Source: Blautia hominis
GTDB taxonomy: Bacteria; Bacillota; Clostridia; Lachnospirales; Lachnospiraceae
Length of the DNA: 64,000 nt
NCBI GenBank assembly: GCA_002270465.1
Contig: NQOF01000007.1
Span: 302,326-366,325, forward strand
Direction: 5' to 3'
Position numbers and translations under genes: made by a program. Below, piece by piece: positions 18,892 to 27,696 of the stretch; position 1 is the first letter of the stretch, and the number at the start of each line of letters is the position of its first letter. The notes beneath the pieces were generated by a model. It saw nothing but the letters and a program-made list of their open reading frames with translations. It searched no databases and was not told where the DNA came from.

Positions 18892-18954
18892 AAAAATTGT
18901 ATGATTAAGCAAATCTAACAGCGGTCACCCGGCTTTTCTTGTTGATTCTGCAAT

Positions 18955-19006
18955 AAAAAAAGACATCCTGCATACCTTTTTTATTGGGTATGTGAATGTC
19001 TTTTTT
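18955..19006. terminator. Bidirectional terminator hairpin
   Basis: AAAAAAGACAT and the complementary ATGTCTTTTTT bracket an inner stem CATACC/GGTATG. A-runs and T-runs on both sides allow termination in either direction. It ends the operon whose last gene is at 19199-19963. Confidence 0.8.
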
Positions 19007-19027
19007 CCTATTATACATATTCTATTT

Positions 19028-19160
19028 TGTTACTATTCACGGCTGCTATCCTGCGAGGTGTTTTTACGCACTTGCGCATAAAATCCCGAGGCAGCCAGCG
19101 CGATTTTGGGCAGAACGCTCTATCTCTGTGCATCGCGAAGCGTGTTACTGTTTACAGAAC
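19028..19160. repeat. Intergenic repeat, form B (copy 3, inverted)
   Basis: Contains ATCCCGAGGCAGCCAGCGCG, the reverse complement of the marker block of form B at about 2140-2160, and ends near GTGTTACTG. It is more diverged than the other copies. Confidence 0.55.
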
Positions 19161-19198
19161 TGCGTTTTTTGCAGGGCTGTGAAGAGTAGCTCTATCTT

Positions 19199-19963
19199 TT
19201 ATTTCCCTTCCAAAGCATCCTTGACAGCCTGTACCAATGCCTTCTCACTGGGTATTTCCACTTTGGCGGCCTTAGCCATCTCTTGTAAATGCTCCTCATA
19301 CTTATGATCCAGAACAAGGTTTTTGGCATATGTCTCCACTGTATCATACTCCTCATTGTTGAAATAGTCCGGGTCTGCATCGTAAGCTGCCCTTGCCTCC
19401 TCATCCGATGCTGTGAGCACTTCTTTCTTTATCAGTTCTCTTTTATTCTGCAGGGAGAGATTTTCATTGAAATAATCATAGAACTGGTCTGCTGTGTACT
19501 GGGTCATTCCAAACACAGTCTCATTCTTTCCCTTTTTCTCCTCTCTGTCCTTATTTTCTTTTTCCATAGCCTCCATCAGGGAAGGATAGTCAATTGCATC
19601 AGTAAGGCCGTTGTCCATAGCCTCCTTCTGCATGGTTTTCACTTCTTTTAACTCATCTACCACTGCGTCAGCCAAGTGTTCATACCCTGTCTTTCCTTCC
19701 GCCTCTGTTTCCCAGGTGAAATCCGATATATCAATTCCTGCCTTAGCCGCTATCTTTTCCCTCTGATGCAATTTGATCTTGCTGACAACACAAGCTGCTT
19801 CTTCCTTGTAAACCGGCTGCCCGTCAACGGAAAACACCGCTTTCTCTGTCCGGCTCTTCATAAAAAATATGACTGCTGCCGCCGCTGCCACGGCTATGAC
19901 CGCCAGAAGAAGCCATATCCGTTTCTTTGATGAATTTCCGTTGTCTTTCTGCATTTTACCCAT
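19199..19963 (-). CDS. Membrane-anchored SurA/PrsA-like chaperone domain protein
   Basis: A 254-residue protein with a single N-terminal transmembrane helix (about 15-35) and an alpha-helical, highly charged extracytoplasmic part. The stretch FSVDGQPVYKEEA is typical of the strand that opens SurA_N-type domains, and a following EEARAAYDADPDYF resembles the helix preceding a parvulin domain. No parvulin domain follows, so peptidyl-prolyl isomerase activity is unlikely. It is the last gene of an operon with the barnase/barstar pair, 21 bases after barstar. A role in helping secreted proteins fold is an inference. Confidence 0.65.
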   Translation of the reverse strand: MGKMQKDNGNSSKKRIWLLLAVIAVAAAAAVIFFMKSRTEKAVFSVDGQPVYKEEAACVVSKIKLHQREKIAAKAGIDISDFTWETEAEGKTGYEHLADAVVDELKEVKTMQKEAMDNGLTDAIDYPSLMEAMEKENKDREEKKGKNETVFGMTQYTADQFYDYFNENLSLQNKRELIKKEVLTASDEEARAAYDADPDYFNNEEYDTVETYAKNLVLDHKYEEHLQEMAKAAKVEIPSEKALVQAVKDALEGK

Positions 19964-19984
19964 TTTCTATCTCCTGTGTTTTTA

Positions 19985-20233
19985 TTAGCCAATCACTTGA
20001 AGACCTTCATTCTCCCCGGAGGCATCCAGCAGGACCCGCCATATCCGCAGAAAATAATCCTGCGCCTGCTCCCGGTTCTCCACCTCTATCTCCATCTCTT
20101 CCTTTTCTGTAAGACAGTCATACAATGCATCCAGATTACTCCCGCAGTAATCCGGAAGTCCTAATTTTTCCTTCAGATATCTGTGCGCCTTCTCCTTCTC
20201 GTCCATGCATAATGCGTCCAAGACTACCTTCAT
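19985..20233 (-). CDS. Barstar-family RNase inhibitor
   Basis: An 82-residue protein matching barstar in size and layout: the N-terminal strand KVVLDALCMDEKEKAHRYL, then the contact helix GLPDYCGSNLDALYDCL, where the Asp/Asn-rich turn plugs the RNase active site. It overlaps the RNase gene by four bases (ATGA), with GGAGGAG as RBS inside it, so inhibitor and toxin are made together. It would act in the cytoplasm to protect the cell from enzyme that has not been exported. Confidence 0.92.
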   Translation of the reverse strand: MKVVLDALCMDEKEKAHRYLKEKLGLPDYCGSNLDALYDCLTEKEEMEIEVENREQAQDYFLRIWRVLLDASGENEGLQVIG

Positions 20234-20727
20234 AAATTCTCCTCCCCGTATAAAAGCTCAAAGGTCTCGTAGTGGTCCTCTGTATAGTACACGAGGCCGT
20301 CATCTGAATAGACGATCCTTTTTGCTCCCCGGTAACTTCCGTCGCTGTCAATATCACATTCGTAATACTGCCGCCCCTCTTTTTCCGGCAGGTTTCCCTC
20401 ATAGTTGCCGAACCGGTCTCCCCCGATACTCTTACCCGGTGCTGCCTCAGCCAGATTTCCTTTGCTGCTGACCCATCCGGCCTTCTTTGCTTCCTTTTTC
20501 GTGATAAAGTTATCCGGAAGATGTCCAAATTGGTGAATGTAGGCAGCCACATCCTCTTTTGAGGTATAGCTTCCCGATTCTTCAAGGGAAGCGGCTGCCT
20601 GCCGGGTGTCTTTGTCCGCCCCGCCTGTCATACTGTCTGTGGTGCTGCTGCATCCCGTCAGAAAGCAGAGCAGCAGCACCAGAACGCTGCAGATATATTT
20701 TAACTTATGTTTCCAATTCCGAATCAT
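20230..20727 (-). CDS. Barnase-type ribonuclease with lipoprotein signal
   Basis: A 165-residue extracellular RNase. Residues 1-26 form a lipoprotein signal peptide with lipobox LTGC. The mature part aligns with barnase throughout: YIHQFGHLPDNFITKKEA, KSIGGDRFGNYEG, YECDIDSDGSYRGAKRIVYS and TEDHYETF. All three catalytic residues are present: the Glu of YEC (barnase Glu73), the Arg of KRIVY (Arg87) and the His of DHY (His102). Barnase itself is freely secreted; a lipid anchor here would keep the enzyme on the cell surface, suiting nucleic-acid scavenging or contact killing (inference). Barstar follows with a 4-base overlap. Confidence 0.92.
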   Translation of the reverse strand: MIRNWKHKLKYICSVLVLLLCFLTGCSSTTDSMTGGADKDTRQAAASLEESGSYTSKEDVAAYIHQFGHLPDNFITKKEAKKAGWVSSKGNLAEAAPGKSIGGDRFGNYEGNLPEKEGRQYYECDIDSDGSYRGAKRIVYSDDGLVYYTEDHYETFELLYGEENL

Positions 20728-20741
20728 GCCTTGTGCCTCTC

Positions 20742-21569
20742 TTATAGTTTAAGTATATTTCTGATGCCATATGCAACGCCGCAGGCTTCATTGGACAGGG
20801 TAATGTGATCCGCGGCCTCTTTACATTTCGGGGATGCGTTCTCCACTGCAATCCCGATTCCCGCGAATGCCAGCAGCTCGGCATCGTTGTCCCCATCCCC
20901 GAAAGCCGCAAGCTCTTCCTGCCGCAGTCCAAGGTGCTCCAGCAAAAAGGCAGCTCCCGTATGCTTTCCTGCATCTTTATAGGAAATCTCCAGAAGCTGC
21001 GGGACGGATGACGTGATATACACATCCTCTGCCTCCGCGTCCAGCATCTGCCACAGCCGGGACTTCAGTTCCGGATCACTTATGATCACGTCCATGCCAT
21101 CCAGAACAGACCCATGGGCACAGATAAAATCCCCAATATCCTCCACCGGTTTTCTGGTTCCCCGGATATAGGGGACTGCCCTGATATCGGCACCAAACTG
21201 TATGGGATCCTCCACATACGCCCTGGGTGCATATGCCTCCCCATCCACAAAGGCCTCAAAGCTCACAGGAAAATCCTTCGTCAGGTCCAGGATCTGATAC
21301 ACGGAGTCCTCTGTCATCTTATACTGTTTCAGACACTTTCCTGTGGAAAGATCATATACAGCCGCCCCGTTTGATGTGATGGCATACCGGATCCCCTTCA
21401 TTTTTCTGATGGCTTCCGGCAAAGTGGAGAGGGCTCTTCCGCTGGCTGCCACCACCTGCACGCCCTTTTCCATGATTTCCTCCAGCACCAGTCTGTTTTC
21501 CTCCGGCAGATATCCATCCCCGTCCAGTGTTGTCCTGTCAAGGTCAAGAGCAATACATCTAATCTCCAT
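20742..21569 (-). CDS. HAD-superfamily Cof-type phosphatase
   Basis: A 275-residue HAD hydrolase of subfamily IIB. Motif I is LDLDRTTLD near residue 10 (nucleophile and acid/base Asp), motif II ASGR near 62, and motif III/IV is the lysine-containing KDAGKHTGAAF and the acidic AFGDGDNDAELL near 220. Family members dephosphorylate sugar phosphates, nucleotides or flavin intermediates; the substrate here is not predictable. It lies in a run of closely spaced genes after the MazG-type gene (18 bp) and before the RNase gene (14 bp). Confidence 0.9.
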   Translation of the reverse strand: MEIRCIALDLDRTTLDGDGYLPEENRLVLEEIMEKGVQVVAASGRALSTLPEAIRKMKGIRYAITSNGAAVYDLSTGKCLKQYKMTEDSVYQILDLTKDFPVSFEAFVDGEAYAPRAYVEDPIQFGADIRAVPYIRGTRKPVEDIGDFICAHGSVLDGMDVIISDPELKSRLWQMLDAEAEDVYITSSVPQLLEISYKDAGKHTGAAFLLEHLGLRQEELAAFGDGDNDAELLAFAGIGIAVENASPKCKEAADHITLSNEACGVAYGIRNILKL

Positions 21570-21587
21570 AAAAACTCCCTCCCGCCG

Positions 21588-21920
21588 TTATTTTTCGGGC
21601 TTCGGATACTTCACCGCATTTTTTATCATCTTATCGCGGATGATCTCATCAATATCAAAAGAATACATCTCGGCAAAGCGCAGTGAAAAAATCAGCGTAT
21701 CTGCCAGCTCCTCCCCAATGCGTTCTCTTTTTTTCTCATCTTTCATCATTTCCTTCATCTGGTCATTGGATTTAAACCGGAACAGATCCAGCAGTTCATT
21801 GGCCTCTGTGGAGATGCCGATGGACAAATCCTTAGGATTATGGGATTTATTCCAGTGCCTCTCTTCGCAAAAATCAAATACCCTCATTTTTAAGTCTTTC
21901 ACGGTTGTATTGTTATCCAT
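21588..21920 (-). CDS. MazG-like nucleotide pyrophosphohydrolase
   Basis: A 110-residue all-helical protein with the metal-binding pattern of the MazG/dCTPase superfamily: EANELLDLFRF (EExxE-like) at about 39-49 and EELADTLIFSLRFAEMY at about 70-86. Such enzymes remove pyrophosphate from non-canonical or excess nucleoside triphosphates. The length fits single-domain family members. RBS AAGGAGA precedes the ATG. It is the first gene of the five-gene cluster ending at 19199. Confidence 0.88.
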   Translation of the reverse strand: MDNNTTVKDLKMRVFDFCEERHWNKSHNPKDLSIGISTEANELLDLFRFKSNDQMKEMMKDEKKRERIGEELADTLIFSLRFAEMYSFDIDEIIRDKMIKNAVKYPKPEK

Positions 21921-21957
21921 ATCATCTGTCTCCTTATGTTTTTCCTTATGGTATACC

Positions 21958-23877
21958 TCAGTTCAAGGAATACTGCTTCATGATTCCCTTTCCGCTGTTT
22001 TTCGCATCGTAAAGCGCATAATCAGCCGCCTTCAGAAGTGTCTGGAATTCATTCAGACCGCCGCCGTACCAGGCCAGTCCGGAAGATATCTCCAGTGCCT
22101 TCCTGCTCTTATCCGGAAACAGCACGGGGTTTTGCTGGAGCCGGCTGTAGAATTCTTCCATATCATTGGCAATCTCCTGCCTCGTCTTATAATGATGGAG
22201 AAACAGGCAGAATTCATCTCCGGAACGTCTGGCCGCAATTCCCCTGCCGCCATTGAACTCTGACAAAAATCCGGCACAGGCACGCAGATATTCGTCCCCC
22301 CAGTCATGGCCGAAACGGTCATTGATCCCCTTAAAGCTGTCAAGGTCCAGCATGATCATGGCGCATTCGCCGGTGTCCCTCTCCTCCAGAATATGCTCCA
22401 CTTCTTTTCTGAAAGTGTCCAGATTGCAGAGGCCGGTAAGAGAATCATAATCCCGCTCGTGTTCCAGCCTTTTCTTTTCCTGCATCTCCCCTGTCACATC
22501 CGATATAATGCCAAAGGTACCGCCATTCTCTGTGGTTGTGAATATACGCACCCATTTCTCGGGATTTTCTCTTATTTTGAACTCATTCTCTCTCTTATCA
22601 CAGGCAGCTTTCAGGGTATCCCCAAGCATTTTCTGGAAAATGTTCCTGTCACGGCAGGCCTGGCTCATTTCTTCCTCTGTCCAGTCCAGCACAAGCCGGA
22701 TGCGTTCGGTTGCCATAACTTTCTCACTGTCCTGATTGAACTCAAACACACCGATAGGCAGATCCAAAGTATCAATGACTTTGGAAATTTTAACGGTTGC
22801 ATCCAGGATTCCCTGGACCATCTTATTGATGCCCTGGCTCAACTGTCTGAATTCGGGATTGCTGTCCACCTTCACCACAGTATCCAGGTTGCCGTCTGTG
22901 ATCCCCTTCAAGTCATCCATTATGGTGTGGACCCCGTCCACGATCTGATGTTTCAGCAGACGGTTTATGACCAGGATCGCCACCAGATACACAAGGACCA
23001 GGTAGAAAAAAGTAAGGATGGTCTGTATATTCCGCTCCTCATAAAGCTCCGCCTCACTCTCCCCTGCTCCCAGTATCAGGCCGTCTTTTTCCCTGATGAC
23101 GCAGAACATTTTTTCTCCGCCCTGCCGGATAAATCCGCCGTCGCTGCATCCGGCCATAACCTCCGGGGTAAGCCCCAGATCCTCCATGCTGCTGCCTGCC
23201 ATATCCTGGTCCGAGTGGGCCAGCACCTCCCCGCTCTCTTTATCTATGGCAAAAAGAACACTCCCCGCATCCACCGGGACCCGGGAAAATATATAATCAA
23301 GCTGATTTCTTTTCTGGGCATCCAGCATCCTGGTGGGTGCCATACCTACCTGCACGATACCTTTCTGATCCTGGCGTGCCACACCGATATACTGGAATAC
23401 TTTCTGTTCATAACCATTGGGCCGTATTTCCTGTACCAGATAGGAGTCCGGGTCATCCAGGATACTGAGAAATTCTTTTGTCTGGTCCGTAGTATGAAAA
23501 TCCATGCCAAAATACAGCGGAATACTGCCTGCAAAGAGAATCCCGTTTTCGTCGATCACATGCAGTTCATCCACATTAAGCAGCTCTGCTATCCGTTCCA
23601 GTTCCTGCTGGCTGTCCAGTACACTGGGATTCTGTTCTATAATATAGGCGAAGGCATAGGCTCTTGTCAAATAGTCTTCACTGAGGCTCTCCTTTAAGTT
23701 CCGCAGTTCCACCTCATTATTATCAATGGTCTGCGATATCTGTCCCAGCTTCAGCGCAGCGTTCTGTACCATCTGTTTTCTGGCATTTCGCCCCTGCAGC
23801 CCCCAATTCAGCGCTAAAATAGCCAGGAGCGCTACGGCCACAACGTAGCTGATATACCTGGTAAAAATTTTCTGCAC
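21958..23877 (-). CDS. Membrane diguanylate cyclase (sensor-PAS-GGDEF)
   Basis: A 639-residue protein with a transmembrane helix at about 10-28, an extracytoplasmic Cache-like sensor of about 250 residues, a second helix near 285-310, a HAMP-like linker, a PAS-like region and a C-terminal GGDEF domain. The active-site loop reads RRSGDEF, a tolerated variant of GGDEF, and DYDSLTGLCNLDTF is the family start motif. It would make cyclic di-GMP in response to an external ligand. The GTG at 23877 with AAAGGGG upstream is chosen because the longer ATG-initiated frame runs through a hairpin at 23961. No EAL domain is visible nearby. Confidence 0.88.
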   Translation of the reverse strand: MQKIFTRYISYVVAVALLAILALNWGLQGRNARKQMVQNAALKLGQISQTIDNNEVELRNLKESLSEDYLTRAYAFAYIIEQNPSVLDSQQELERIAELLNVDELHVIDENGILFAGSIPLYFGMDFHTTDQTKEFLSILDDPDSYLVQEIRPNGYEQKVFQYIGVARQDQKGIVQVGMAPTRMLDAQKRNQLDYIFSRVPVDAGSVLFAIDKESGEVLAHSDQDMAGSSMEDLGLTPEVMAGCSDGGFIRQGGEKMFCVIREKDGLILGAGESEAELYEERNIQTILTFFYLVLVYLVAILVINRLLKHQIVDGVHTIMDDLKGITDGNLDTVVKVDSNPEFRQLSQGINKMVQGILDATVKISKVIDTLDLPIGVFEFNQDSEKVMATERIRLVLDWTEEEMSQACRDRNIFQKMLGDTLKAACDKRENEFKIRENPEKWVRIFTTTENGGTFGIISDVTGEMQEKKRLEHERDYDSLTGLCNLDTFRKEVEHILEERDTGECAMIMLDLDSFKGINDRFGHDWGDEYLRACAGFLSEFNGGRGIAARRSGDEFCLFLHHYKTRQEIANDMEEFYSRLQQNPVLFPDKSRKALEISSGLAWYGGGLNEFQTLLKAADYALYDAKNSGKGIMKQYSLN

Positions 23878-23960
23878 AAAATTTCCCCTTTCCCACCATT
23901 TACGCCGCTGATGGCCAGCGGCCTCACGCTTTTTAGATATTATAGCATAGAAACGCACAA

Positions 23961-23986
23961 ACCGCATGCCATTTCTGACATGCGGT
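23961..23986 (-). terminator. Hairpin terminator after the hydrolase gene
   Basis: ACCGCATG and CATGCGGT pair perfectly around a 10-base loop, followed by a T-rich stretch on the minus strand. It separates the hydrolase operon from the cyclase and argues against the longer cyclase start. Confidence 0.65.
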
Positions 23987-24039
23987 AAATACTCTGCATC
24001 TGTTTTATTACTGTTCACAATCCAATTATTCGGAATTTT

Positions 24040-24867
24040 TCAACGGGCCTGCGGGTTTGTTCTGACTGCCTTGAGAAATATCTTATTAAAGAGGGCCAGT
24101 TCATCATACATGATTCCATGCCCGCTATTCTCCAAGGTCACAAGCTGGGAACAGGGAATTCCCTCCTTCTGGATGCGGGCCAGATCATTGGACACTACCA
24201 CATCTTTCCCTCCGTGGATGATCCATGTGGGAACATGGACACAGGCCAGGTCACTGCGCCCATCCTCATCCCGGAGTGAGATCGCGGTTCTGACTGTAGC
24301 AATGCCGGAAGCTGAGAGCGATATATCCTGGAACCACTGTTTTACCGGTTCCCGGTGCGGTGTGGCAAAAAGCTGCTCATGGCTGAAGTTATAAGCTAAC
24401 TGCGGTCTGTCCGTCTCAGCCAGGGAGATCAGGCCATCCACATATTTTCTGGTAAGTCCGTATGGATAGCCTTTCCGCTGTGTCCAGGATGGGGCAGCGG
24501 CGGCAAGAAGAATCAGCTTCTCCACTCCGTAGCCGCAAAACAGCCGCATATAACGCAGCACAATGGCTCCTCCCATGGAAAAACCTGTGAGAATGAATTT
24601 TTTCAATCCCATGGATTTCACCACATGATAAATATCTGCTGCCATCTGGTCGTATCCATAACCGCAGGCCGGCGCGTCGGATCTACCAAACCCTCTCAGG
24701 TCAATCGCCACCACATGGTAACCGCACTTTGTCAGCAATTCGATCTGGTACTCATAAATCTTATGTGAGAGAGGCCACCCGTGGACCAGAAACACGGTCT
24801 TGGAGCACTCCTTGTTGAACTCATAGACAGCGATCCTGGTGCCGTCGTTAGATCTTACATAGAACAT
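24040..24867 (-). CDS. Alpha/beta-fold hydrolase
   Basis: A 275-residue hydrolase of the chloroperoxidase/esterase-like group. The oxyanion region HGWPLSH (about 29), the nucleophile elbow GFSMGG (Ser near 97) and the catalytic His in NSGHGIMYDE near the C terminus are visible; the acid is probably in the GGKDVVVSND turn. It has no signal peptide, so is cytoplasmic. It follows an MFS exporter by 21 bp as the probable last gene of the TetR-linked operon. The substrate is unknown; a lactone- or ester-opening role linked to drug resistance is only inference. Confidence 0.88.
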   Translation of the reverse strand: MFYVRSNDGTRIAVYEFNKECSKTVFLVHGWPLSHKIYEYQIELLTKCGYHVVAIDLRGFGRSDAPACGYGYDQMAADIYHVVKSMGLKKFILTGFSMGGAIVLRYMRLFCGYGVEKLILLAAAAPSWTQRKGYPYGLTRKYVDGLISLAETDRPQLAYNFSHEQLFATPHREPVKQWFQDISLSASGIATVRTAISLRDEDGRSDLACVHVPTWIIHGGKDVVVSNDLARIQKEGIPCSQLVTLENSGHGIMYDELALFNKIFLKAVRTNPQAR

Positions 24868-24888
24868 AAAGGAAATCTACTTTTTTCT

Positions 24889-26172
24889 TTATTTATATGC
24901 ACCGGACACGGCCTCTGTTCCGCTGTCCAATATCCCCTCCGAAATCCATATCTTTCTCAGATACAGACCCACGAAAATACTGGCAATGCCTGCTGTCATA
25001 AAGATCGCCCATTCCAGGCCTCTGGCCTGCTCAAACACAACACCGTACACAGCCTGCCCCAGAGGCTGGGAACAGGTGGCAATGGCCATAACCCAGGAGA
25101 TCACTTTTCCGATCAAATGTCCCGGCGTTTTCATCTGCACAAAAGACATGGTCTGTACCGTAAATAGAGTTGCACACAGCATGATCAAAAATGCTCCCGC
25201 GGCCAGTACCAGATATTTTCCCATATCGGGAGCCGATGAATACAGAACTCCGCCCATGGGGAACATGAGCAGGGCCACAGCCACGATCAGCTTCCAGGTA
25301 TCTCCGATCTTGATCTTACCTCCGAGAATACCTGCGGAAATTCCCCCTGCAATTCCGCCGAAGGCCATGATCCCTGACAGATATCCGTACATCTGGTTCG
25401 GGTCAGCCTTTTGGAACTCAAGTACCTGGGTACAGAGGACCGGAAGCCCGATGATCAGCAGGGAGGATATGAATAAATTTACAAATGCTATAATAACCGT
25501 AACTTTGCCGATCACCTTCTGGCTCTTTGCAATAAAATGTACGCTCTCCTTTAAGTCTCCAAAAATGATACGGAAAGCGCCCATATCCGTCTCTCTTTTG
25601 GTAAATGGGATTCTGATAAAGATCTCCATCACAGCCGAGAGGAAGAAACACACCATACTGATGGCAAGCACCACATGGATCCCCTTCATACTGTAAAAAA
25701 TGCCGCCCAGCACAGGTCCTAAAAGTCCGGCCAGGGAAGATACTGTATTGATAACGGCATTGGCCTGCACCAGTTTCTCCTCAGGCACCAAAAACGGCAT
25801 ACTGGCCTGCACAGACGGCTGATAAAGACCGGAAATGCTATAAAGCAGTATCAGTGCCACAAGGATCAGCGCCACAAGATTCACCTGCCCTGACAGCAGA
25901 AGAAACAGAAGGATGATTCCGGCAGTGGAAAAATCCAACACCACCATGATGTTTCTTTTATTCACCCGGTCCGCGATCACACCTCCAAGGGGTGACATGA
26001 TAAGCAGCGGCAAAAATGCCAGCGCTGACACCATCCCATACAGGGTAGGTGACTGGGAAATATTAAGCAGATGCAGAGGAAGGGCAAACCTGACCACCGC
26101 ATTCCCGAACAGAGAGATGATCTGCCCGATAACTACCAGCATAAAATCTCTTGAAAAACCGTTTTTCTTCAT
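24889..26172 (-). CDS. MFS transporter (macrolide-efflux/EntS-like)
   Basis: A 427-residue protein with twelve predicted transmembrane helices. The motif A-like loop GGVIADRVNKRN between helices 2 and 3 and overall similarity of layout to MefA/EntS exporters point to efflux. RBS GGAGG precedes the ATG, four bases after the ABC permease stop. Co-transcription with an ABC exporter and a TetR gene suggests detoxification or secretion of a small molecule. Confidence 0.88.
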   Translation of the reverse strand: MKKNGFSRDFMLVVIGQIISLFGNAVVRFALPLHLLNISQSPTLYGMVSALAFLPLLIMSPLGGVIADRVNKRNIMVVLDFSTAGIILLFLLLSGQVNLVALILVALILLYSISGLYQPSVQASMPFLVPEEKLVQANAVINTVSSLAGLLGPVLGGIFYSMKGIHVVLAISMVCFFLSAVMEIFIRIPFTKRETDMGAFRIIFGDLKESVHFIAKSQKVIGKVTVIIAFVNLFISSLLIIGLPVLCTQVLEFQKADPNQMYGYLSGIMAFGGIAGGISAGILGGKIKIGDTWKLIVAVALLMFPMGGVLYSSAPDMGKYLVLAAGAFLIMLCATLFTVQTMSFVQMKTPGHLIGKVISWVMAIATCSQPLGQAVYGVVFEQARGLEWAIFMTAGIASIFVGLYLRKIWISEGILDSGTEAVSGAYK

Positions 26173-26176
26173 ATAT

Positions 26177-26893
26177 TTATACCTCCATATTCTCTATTTT
26201 ATTTGTAAGCCCCACATAACATCCCAGACCTGCAGCCAGGGTAACCGTCATGATCCCAATCATGATCCACAGCCCGCTGTCCGCTCCCAGCATGAAAAGG
26301 TTTGTCACCGGGCATATGAGGATAACGGAAGTTACCACAGAAGCCACCAGTGACTTTTTCCAAAAACCAATACGCATGGAAATCTGTCCAATAGAGGCTG
26401 CCATCACGCCCAGTACCACACCTGCTGCCAGCACCCTTCCCATCTCGGTTATGCCAAAGGTTTCCGGCATGAAATGAAACAGGTTGGCTGCCATACCCAC
26501 CACAAGAAAGCACAGTGTCTCACAGAGGAACGTAGCTGTAAATATAAACCCCCACAGCAGGGTACATTTTGCCTTCAGGACCGATTTTCTTTTTACCGGG
26601 TAAGAGAAGAGCAGAAGCGCATTTTTTCCTGTATATTCCGTCACCACCAGCCTGGCTGCCATAGCGCCGCCCAGGACCGCAAAGCAGGACATGATCAGTC
26701 CGGAAACGGGCAGCAGTACCCCTTTCCAGGTGGCAAACAGCAGCGCATCGTCTCTTGTCACACTTCCCTCCTCCAGTTTGGGAAGCAGCGGAAATGCAAA
26801 GGTCATGATAAGACATAACACAGCAATACCCGCTGCTGCCAGCAGATAGCCCTTAAAGTCCGTTCTTCTTAATTCCAGCTTTATCAGCTTCAT
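26177..26893 (-). CDS. ABC-2 type permease
   Basis: A 238-residue membrane protein with six predicted helices, opening MKLIKLELRRTDFKGYLLAA as in lantibiotic-immunity and ABC-2 permeases. It overlaps the ATPase gene by four bases and is coupled to it. The length fits the short BcrB/LanEG-like permeases. The substrate is unknown. Confidence 0.88.
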   Translation of the reverse strand: MKLIKLELRRTDFKGYLLAAAGIAVLCLIMTFAFPLLPKLEEGSVTRDDALLFATWKGVLLPVSGLIMSCFAVLGGAMAARLVVTEYTGKNALLLFSYPVKRKSVLKAKCTLLWGFIFTATFLCETLCFLVVGMAANLFHFMPETFGITEMGRVLAAGVVLGVMAASIGQISMRIGFWKKSLVASVVTSVILICPVTNLFMLGADSGLWIMIGIMTVTLAAGLGCYVGLTNKIENMEV

Positions 26894-27606
26894 ATCTGTT
26901 TCCTCCTCATAATGTCAATGACGTAATCTTCAAAATTTTCTCCGTATTGCTTTCTCATCAAAGACGGGGAGAATTCCTCCACAATCTTTCCCTGGGCCAG
27001 GATTCCCACTCTGTGGGCAAGCTGCTCCATTTCACTCAGGATATGACTGGAGACCAGGATCGCTGTACCTTTTTTTGCCAAAGCCAGCAGAATATCTCTC
27101 ACTTCCTGTATTCCAACAGGGTCAAGACCATTGATCGGTTCGTCCAGCAGCAGACATTCCGGACTATGGAGCATTGCCCTGGCAATCCCCAGCCGCTGCT
27201 TCATGCCCATGGAAAATCTGGAGAGCGGCTTTTTTCCTGTCCGCCCCAGCCCTACCTGCTCCAGGGCGCCGTTAATATCACTTTCCTGACCCATGTATGC
27301 CATATGGATCTCCAGGTTCTCCCTGGCTGACAAGTGATCGTAAAATATAGGTGTCTCGATCAGAGTGCCTATCCTGCTCTGGATCTTCTCTCTGTACTCC
27401 CAGCTGTCCCTGCCTTCTATCCGCACTTCACCCTCGTCCGGCTGCTGAAAACCGCCGGTTATTTTCATCAGTGTGGTCTTTCCGGCTCCGTTGATTCCCA
27501 ACAGGCCGTAAATTTCACCCTTCTGCAGATTCAAAGAGCAGCGCTCCAGCACACGCTGTCCCTGAAAACTCTTAGACACTTCCCTTATTTCTATTACTGC
27601 ATCCAT
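26890..27606 (-). CDS. ABC transporter ATPase (BcrA/lantibiotic-immunity type)
   Basis: A 238-residue ATPase with Walker A (GINGAGKTT), signature RFSMGMKQRLG, Walker B (CLLLDEPINGLD) and the switch histidine in SSHILSEME. The LSxG signature is degenerate to FSMG, which is usual in BcrA-type exporters. It is first in the exporter operon, under a promoter that carries an imperfect copy of the TetR operator. Confidence 0.92.
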   Translation of the reverse strand: MDAVIEIREVSKSFQGQRVLERCSLNLQKGEIYGLLGINGAGKTTLMKITGGFQQPDEGEVRIEGRDSWEYREKIQSRIGTLIETPIFYDHLSARENLEIHMAYMGQESDINGALEQVGLGRTGKKPLSRFSMGMKQRLGIARAMLHSPECLLLDEPINGLDPVGIQEVRDILLALAKKGTAILVSSHILSEMEQLAHRVGILAQGKIVEEFSPSLMRKQYGENFEDYVIDIMRRKQI

Positions 27607-27624
27607 CGTTTCTCTCCTTTTAAT

Positions 27625-27641
27625 ACCGACCGTAGGTATGT
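27625..27641 (-). promoter_or_regulatory. Probable TetR operator at the exporter promoter
   Basis: ACCGACC-GTA-GGTATGT matches the perfect palindrome at 28389 in one full half-site and five of seven positions in the other, with the same three-base spacer. It overlaps the likely promoter region between the tetR terminator and the ATPase start. Confidence 0.65.
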
Positions 27642-27657
27642 ATAATGATAAAAAAAT

Positions 27658-27693
27658 AGGCTGCCGGTTCAGACAATGCTGCCGGGCAGCCTT
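27658..27693 (-). terminator. Terminator of the tetR gene
   Basis: AGGCTGCC(GG) paired with (CC)GGCAGCCT, followed by seven T on the minus strand. It begins four bases after the tetR stop. Confidence 0.88.
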
Positions 27694-27696
27694 ATA

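Noticed and set aside
22306-23697. A 463-codon open frame on the plus strand opposite the diguanylate cyclase gene
   Set aside because: It mirrors the codon structure of a clearly recognisable minus-strand gene, has no RBS and encodes a Cys/His-rich, domain-less sequence.
23878-24018. The longer ATG start for the diguanylate cyclase
   Set aside because: It would translate through a strong hairpin and has no RBS; a GTG with AAAGGGG fits better.
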